NCBI GenBank assembly: GCA_900540495.1 | Contig: UQGA01000003.1 | Span: 55,444 to 119,443 of the forward strand | Source of the DNA: an uncultured Eubacteriales bacterium | GTDB lineage: Bacteria; Bacillota; Clostridia; Christensenellales; CAG-138 | DNA length: 64,000 nucleotides | Direction: 5' to 3' | Shown here: positions 61,079 through 64,000 of the stretch, piece after piece | Numbering within the stretch: position 1 is the stretch's first letter | How the letters are laid out: every line of letters begins with the position of its first letter | Notes under the pieces: model-generated | Database searches by the model: none | The model's input: the letters and a program-made list of their open reading frames with translations, nothing else | Told to the model about the DNA's origin: nothing | Translations under genes and position numbers: made by a program

Positions 61079-61148
61079 ATGCCATCACTCCGTTTCCATA
61101 CAGGCGTATAAATGATGAAAGCTGCAGGAAACGGTTCCCGCAGCTCAT
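61026..61148 (-). CDS. Possible second leader ORF overlapping the ABC-F start (40 codons)
   Basis: ATG 61148 has GGGAGGGAGG upstream (9-nt spacing to GGAGG). It reads MSCGNRFLQLSSFIRL onwards to a TGA at 61026, in a different frame from the ABC-F gene and overlapping its first 53 nt. Its first codons cover the terminator stem. It may be a second regulatory leader or chance; no homologue is recognised. Confidence 0.35.
   Translation of the reverse strand: MSCGNRFLQLSSFIRLYGNGVMAYGNDSGGGSHFFLSFQL
61119..61145 (-). terminator. Attenuator terminator hairpin in ABC-F leader
   Basis: In the minus-strand RNA AGCUGCGGGAA (61135-61145) pairs with UUCCUGCAGCU (61120-61130): 11 bp with one G-U and a 4-nt loop. 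It is followed by the U-rich UUCAUCAUUUAU. The 3' arm (strand 3) can alternatively pair with 61204-61217. Confidence 0.75.
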
Positions 61149-61202
61149 CGCACAAAGCCTCCCTCCCTATCGGGCGGTGAAACGGATATATGGGTGCATC
61201 GA

Positions 61203-61218
61203 CCGCTTTTCCTGCAAA
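61203..61218 (-). promoter_or_regulatory. Antiterminator strand of ABC-F attenuator
   Basis: The minus-strand RNA UUUGCAGGAAAAGCGG can pair with CCGUUUCCUGCA of the terminator 3' arm (12 bp with a 2-nt bulge). It can alternatively pair with UUCCUGCAAA inside the leader peptide (61264-61273, 10 perfect bp). The two pairings exclude each other. Confidence 0.75.
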
Positions 61219-61260
61219 GGGCGCACTCGTCCCGTCAAAGCGAAACGAACGCCTATGAAC

Positions 61261-61284
61261 TTATTTGCAGGAAGAATGGCGCAT
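61261..61284 (-). CDS. ABC-F leader peptide MRHSSCK
   Basis: A 7-codon ORF (ATG 61284 to TAA 61261) has a perfect AGGAGG ribosome site 6 nt upstream and lies 28 bp after the -10 box. Its codons 4-7 contain the sequence that sequesters the antiterminator strand. A ribosome stalled here would free that strand and switch on the downstream ABC-F gene. Confidence 0.8.
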   Translation of the reverse strand: MRHSSCK

Positions 61285-61311
61285 CGCGCACCTCCTATTG
61301 CTGTTTAATAC

Positions 61312-61341
61312 AGTATAACATGTGCTCCCAGGTCGCGTCAA
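61312..61341 (-). promoter_or_regulatory. Predicted promoter of ABC-F leader and gene
   Basis: TTGACG (61336-61341), spacer 18 and TATACT (61312-61317) lie on the minus strand, upstream of the leader peptide. Confidence 0.75.
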
Positions 61342-61378
61342 TGCCGTTGTGGATTCCCGGCGCCGGTCGGGCGCGGCC

Positions 61379-62620
61379 TCAGTACAGCGTGGCCGTTCTC
61401 TGGAAGGAGGCGATGACGCGGCCATGCCGAATGACGTATGGGCGCGAGGCACGCGTGCGCAGCGCTTCCTGCACGTTGTCCGCATCGATGATATTGAGAT
61501 CCGCGTCGTAACCCTCCGCAATGCCGTAGGCCGCCTCCGGAGCGAAAATCTTCATCGATCGGGTCGTAAGCATGTCGAACACAAGCCTGGCCGTTTCGGG
61601 CGTGTTGTACTGCCCCGTATAGGCGCCAATCAGGCCATAATCAAGCGGATCGCCCGTTCCATACAGGTGGAACCCATCGCAGATGGTATCCTGTGCGGTC
61701 GCAACGTTGATGCCCATGTCCACCATCTCGCGGATGCGCGTGACGCCGCGGGTGCGCGGCTCCGCGTCAATCCCCATGATGGCCAGCACCTGCGTATTCG
61801 TACAGATATTCATGCCGGATTCCCTGATGAGCTGCATGACCTTAATCGCATGGGATTGGTTCTGGTAAGCGATGGACGTGCAGTGTCCGCCGGTGACGCG
61901 GCCGCCCCATCCTTTCTCCAGCGTCTTCCAGGCGGTATATTCGAGCGTACGGTCAAACGCGTCCTTGGACTGGTCGATGTGCATGTCGATCATAGCGCCG
62001 TATTTCTCCGCCAGGTCGAACACAAAATCCACATGGCGCAGCTTCAGCTCGTCGAGCCACTCGGCTGCGGGCATGCCGCCGACCACATCACACCCCAGCT
62101 CCATCGCCTCGTGCAGCAGCCTGTCGGTGCCCTTGTTGCGAAAAATGCCCTCCTGCGGGAAGGCGATCACCTGCAGGTCGCAAATGTCCTTTGTGGCTTC
62201 CTTTGCCAGGAGCACGCCCTGCAGCGCAACGAGTTTGGGGTCAAGGCTGCTGATATCGACGTTTGTGCGCAGTTTGGTCGTGCCATACATAACGCATTCG
62301 CGGATGGCGCGCAGGGCCCGCTGGTAGACGTCCTCCACGGTATACTGCCGGATCCGGTCGTGCATGATGCGGATGGAATCCTCCAGCGTCTCGGTGCTGT
62401 CCTCCCGCCCACGCAGCGAAGTGTAGGCCTTGTCAAAATGCATGTGCGTGTTGACAAAAGTAGGGGCCGCCATCATCCCCCCGGCGTCGATGCGCTTCGC
62501 GTCCGGGCAGGCGGATGCATCAATTTGGGGGGCGATTTTCAGGTACCGGCCGTCGTCGCCGATCAAAATATCCTCCGTGCCGCTGTGGCCGAGAATGCGG
62601 GCGTTCTGAATGAGCAGCAT
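61379..62620 (-). CDS. Amidohydrolase family protein, cytosine-deaminase-like
   Basis: The 413-residue metal-dependent hydrolase resembles cytosine deaminase/CodA-type amidohydrolases. The metal motif is NTHMHFDKAY, further ligand regions are DMHIDQS and GHCTSIAY, and the catalytic Asp region is TAQDTICDGFHLYGTGD. The C-terminus returns to the beta-sandwich (EGYDADLNIIDA). The usual cytosine-specific residues cannot be checked here, so another cyclic amide or ureide substrate is possible. ATG 62620 has GGAGGGAGAAGG upstream. It appears monocistronic. Confidence 0.87.
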   Translation of the reverse strand: MLLIQNARILGHSGTEDILIGDDGRYLKIAPQIDASACPDAKRIDAGGMMAAPTFVNTHMHFDKAYTSLRGREDSTETLEDSIRIMHDRIRQYTVEDVYQRALRAIRECVMYGTTKLRTNVDISSLDPKLVALQGVLLAKEATKDICDLQVIAFPQEGIFRNKGTDRLLHEAMELGCDVVGGMPAAEWLDELKLRHVDFVFDLAEKYGAMIDMHIDQSKDAFDRTLEYTAWKTLEKGWGGRVTGGHCTSIAYQNQSHAIKVMQLIRESGMNICTNTQVLAIMGIDAEPRTRGVTRIREMVDMGINVATAQDTICDGFHLYGTGDPLDYGLIGAYTGQYNTPETARLVFDMLTTRSMKIFAPEAAYGIAEGYDADLNIIDADNVQEALRTRASRPYVIRHGRVIASFQRTATLY

Positions 62621-62682
62621 ATCCTTCTCCCTCCGTTTGATTCATTTGATCCTGAAATGCACGGTATCTCTTTCCTGAAATT

Positions 62683-62711
62683 AGCATACCGCAGATTGCG
62701 CCCGCAGACAA
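62683..62711 (-). promoter_or_regulatory. Predicted promoter of cytosine-deaminase-like gene
   Basis: TTGTCT (62706-62711), spacer 17 and TATGCT (62683-62688) lie on the minus strand. Confidence 0.65.
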
Positions 62712-63047
62712 GCATTTCCTGTCGTGCGATATATGAGAGGCGATGATTCTTGCGTATACATCCCGCGGTCCTTATCGTCGCACCGGATGTCCATTTTTTA
62801 TAAATCAAGAATTCCGGTAATCGGGGAAATGGGAATAAAGTCGATGCGCATGCAGAACGCGGCGTCATGCCGGATGTCTGAACCCACAACGCTCTTCTCT
62901 TGCTGGAAGGCGGCTCTTCGTTTCCTTCTGAACGCCTGCAAAGCGGCAATGGCGAAATTTTCGGGCGGAAAGCCAAAACTCTACGTTTCGTATGTGTACA
63001 CAGCCTCCCAAACGGGTTATTCTGAGGAGGAAAGGAGTGGAATACAG
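62712..63047. other. Intergenic region upstream of truncated HTH gene
   Basis: I see no gene with coding support. The open frame that runs through here into the HTH segment lacks a ribosome site until GAGGAGGAAAGGAG at 63024-63037. No terminator or structured RNA stands out. Confidence 0.5.
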
Positions 63048-63185
63048 TTGGACCAGATCCGAATTGGGAGTTTTATTGCGGACATGAGAAAAGCGCAGGG
63101 AATGACCCAGCGCAGCCTCGCCGATCTGCTGTGCGTCAGCGATAAGACGATATCCAAATGGGAACGCGGGGTATCACTTAGATAA
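63048..63185 (+). pseudogene. XRE-family helix-turn-helix regulator truncated at element junction
   Basis: From TTG 63048, with AGGAGGAAAGGAG upstream, the frame reads LDQIRIGSFIADMRKAQG, then the XRE recognition region RSLADLLCVSDKTISKWERGVSL. It stops after 45 codons, exactly where the domain should continue. Host-like sequence ends near 63178 and element sequence begins, so an insertion or rearrangement removed the rest. GGTATC (63170-63175) and GATACC (63187-63192) flank the break. Confidence 0.8.
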
Positions 63186-63245
63186 AGATACCACACCAAT
63201 CCCACGCTGACTTTTGCTCAACCGATACAGCCGGAGGGCTGGATA

Positions 63246-63299
63246 ACAAGAAAAGGCGGTATGCGCCCCGTGGAGGGGTAGCGTACCGCCTTTTCTTGT
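63246..63299. repeat. 16-bp perfect inverted repeat near element edge
   Basis: ACAAGAAAAGGCGGTA (63246-63261) and TACCGCCTTTTCTTGT (63284-63299) form a perfect stem around a 22-nt centre that itself contains CCCC/GGGG. It could be a transcription terminator or part of the transfer-origin structure. Confidence 0.8.
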
Positions 63300-63312
63300 G
63301 GGGGTTTCCAAA

Positions 63313-63375
63313 GGGGGCAACGCCCCCATTTGGCACACGACTTTGCGAAGCAAAGTGTAGTGTGTTATACGCTCT
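63313..63375 (+). other. Candidate origin of transfer (oriT) with pMV158/MobV-like nic site
   Basis: GGGGGC-AAC-GCCCCC (63313-63327) is followed by ACTTTGC-GAA-GCAAAGT (63340-63356). Next comes TAGTGTGTTATAC (63358-63370). The hairpin followed by TAGTGTG/TTA is the arrangement of the pMV158-family nic site. Cleavage would fall between 63364 and 63365. No relaxase gene is in the window. Confidence 0.68.
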
Positions 63376-63755
63376 GTCGGCGTTGCCGTGAAAATGCCGT
63401 TGCCGCCGGGGAGGGCAAGGGCATTTGAAGCGGCAGGAAAACAGGGCTGTGCTTGTGTGGCGTGGAGCCGCAAGCGCAGGTCTGTTTTCGACAGCAGACA
63501 GGGCGTATATGAACACCCCCGTTCTTCGTCCTACGCTCTGACTTGTGGACAAAGTGTCCCGAAGTTGTGGCTACACTCCCGGAAAAGTAACAGGACAGCG
63601 GGTAACCGTCAAGGCTGAAATGAACGGGTTTACACCCGGCCTTGACCGCCGCCCGCCGTCCCACTGAATGGGTGGACAAGGCGGTCAATCCCTCAAAGTG
63701 CTTGTCCGCGCTCTTTCTGATTTTGAGGTATTCAGTTTTTCAAAATTGAATAATC

Positions 63756-63784
63756 AAAATAAATTTTTTCGATTGAAAAAATTT
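63756..63784 (-). terminator. Terminator-like AT-rich hairpin after ANT(6) gene
   Basis: AAATTTTTTC (63761-63770) and GAAAAAATTT (63775-63784) form a 10-bp stem with a 4-nt loop, directly at the stop codon. Confidence 0.55.
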
Positions 63785-64000
63785 TATTTGTTATCATCTT
63801 CAATGCCATATTTTTTCTTTTGCCGAATCACATAATTACTGATTTTTTCATCATATAGTGGATACTGGTAATCCAACTGGCATGCCACTTCTGACGAAAC
63901 CTCCCGGAACAATGCCATACATTGTTCAAAGGATTCCCACATATGGGGATAGGAATCCATATTATAAGTGGACATAAGTCGTTCCCACAATTCCTCTGGG
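63784..64000 (-). CDS. Aminoglycoside 6-adenylyltransferase, ANT(6) family (C-terminal part only)
   Basis: ANT(6) enzymes inactivate streptomycin by adenylylation. Only the last ~71 codons are inside the window; the frame is open to the edge (PEELWERLMSTYNMDSY at its start), so the N-terminus lies beyond 64000. CMALFREVSSEVACQLDY and the terminal KISNYVIRQKKKYG are close to the ends of AadE/ANT(6) proteins. The gene is AT-rich compared with the host and sits on the mobile element. Whether the missing part is intact is not visible. Confidence 0.85.
   Translation of the reverse strand, partial: PEELWERLMSTYNMDSYPHMWESFEQCMALFREVSSEVACQLDYQYPLYDEKISNYVIRQKKKYGIEDDNK

Larger units (their letters stand above)
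63186..64000. mobile_element. Edge of an integrated mobilizable or conjugative element
   Basis: The stretch has hairpins, an oriT-like sequence and a resistance gene end, and interrupts a regulator gene. The 63186-63755 part has no recognised gene. From about 63720 the base composition is strongly AT-rich, unlike the rest of the window. The other end and any integrase or relaxase lie outside. Confidence 0.75.

Noticed and set aside
63388..63618. 76-codon plus-strand ORF next to the oriT-like site
   Set aside because: It has no clear ribosome site, and its translation is Arg-rich without a family I can name, so coding status is not supported.

Overview
The window is chromosomal DNA of a spore-forming, anaerobic, GC-rich member of the Clostridia (Bacillota). 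The pointers are a SCIFF peptide with its radical SAM maturase, the sporulation membrane protein YlbJ, an acetate kinase/phosphotransacetylase pair, a DUF4364 protein and strong Shine-Dalgarno (SD) sequences throughout. No rRNA, CRISPR array or prophage is visible. The last ~0.8 kb is foreign and turns AT-rich: it carries an oriT-like sequence and the end of an ANT(6) streptomycin-resistance gene. Its left edge truncates a helix-turn-helix gene.

1-5.8 kb (minus): recJ, SCIFF maturase, SCIFF peptide, ackA, pta. 5.9-11.2 kb: a rearranged counterpart of the Bacillus ylbH-ylbM neighbourhood (tmcAL, patatin, ylbJ, coiled-coil protein, coaD, rsmD). 11.3-23.1 kb: an amidohydrolase-alr pair, nnr-recX, a VanW-domain protein, transketolase, a YjbR protein, DegV and an NlpC/P60 hydrolase. 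A tRNA-Glu follows at 23.2 kb.

23.6-30.2 kb (minus) is an F-type ATP synthase operon with a near-consensus promoter. It has no free atpH. The alpha gene encodes a 740-residue protein that appears to join a b-type membrane anchor, the C-terminal part of delta and a full alpha subunit. The epsilon gene lacks the C-terminal helical domain. Two tandem DHH phosphoesterases run the other way.

32.5-40.6 kb (minus) is one long operon: an RDD membrane protein, a carbohydrate/glycerol-phosphate-type ABC importer, a nuclease-domain lipoprotein and a lipoprotein made of three near-identical modules. Its promoter carries two TGTACA palindromes 11 bp apart. 40.9-46.6 kb holds a HAD phosphatase, a 5'-3' exonuclease and a TetR-headed redox/membrane operon. 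46.7-52.7 kb holds a heterodimeric ABC exporter with one degenerate ATPase site and a polar amino-acid ABC importer.

53.4-59.4 kb (minus) is ktrB-ktrA-unknown-kdpD-kdpE: a Kdp-type two-component system embedded with a Ktr potassium channel rather than a Kdp pump. Three related boxes, two of them exactly 11 bp apart, lie upstream. 59.6-61.3 kb is an Lsa/Vga-type ABC-F ribosome-protection gene. Its leader contains a 7-codon peptide and alternative hairpins typical of antibiotic-sensing attenuation. A cytosine-deaminase-like amidohydrolase and the element edge close the window.

Promoters, terminators and domain calls come from reading the sequence by eye; no database search was run.
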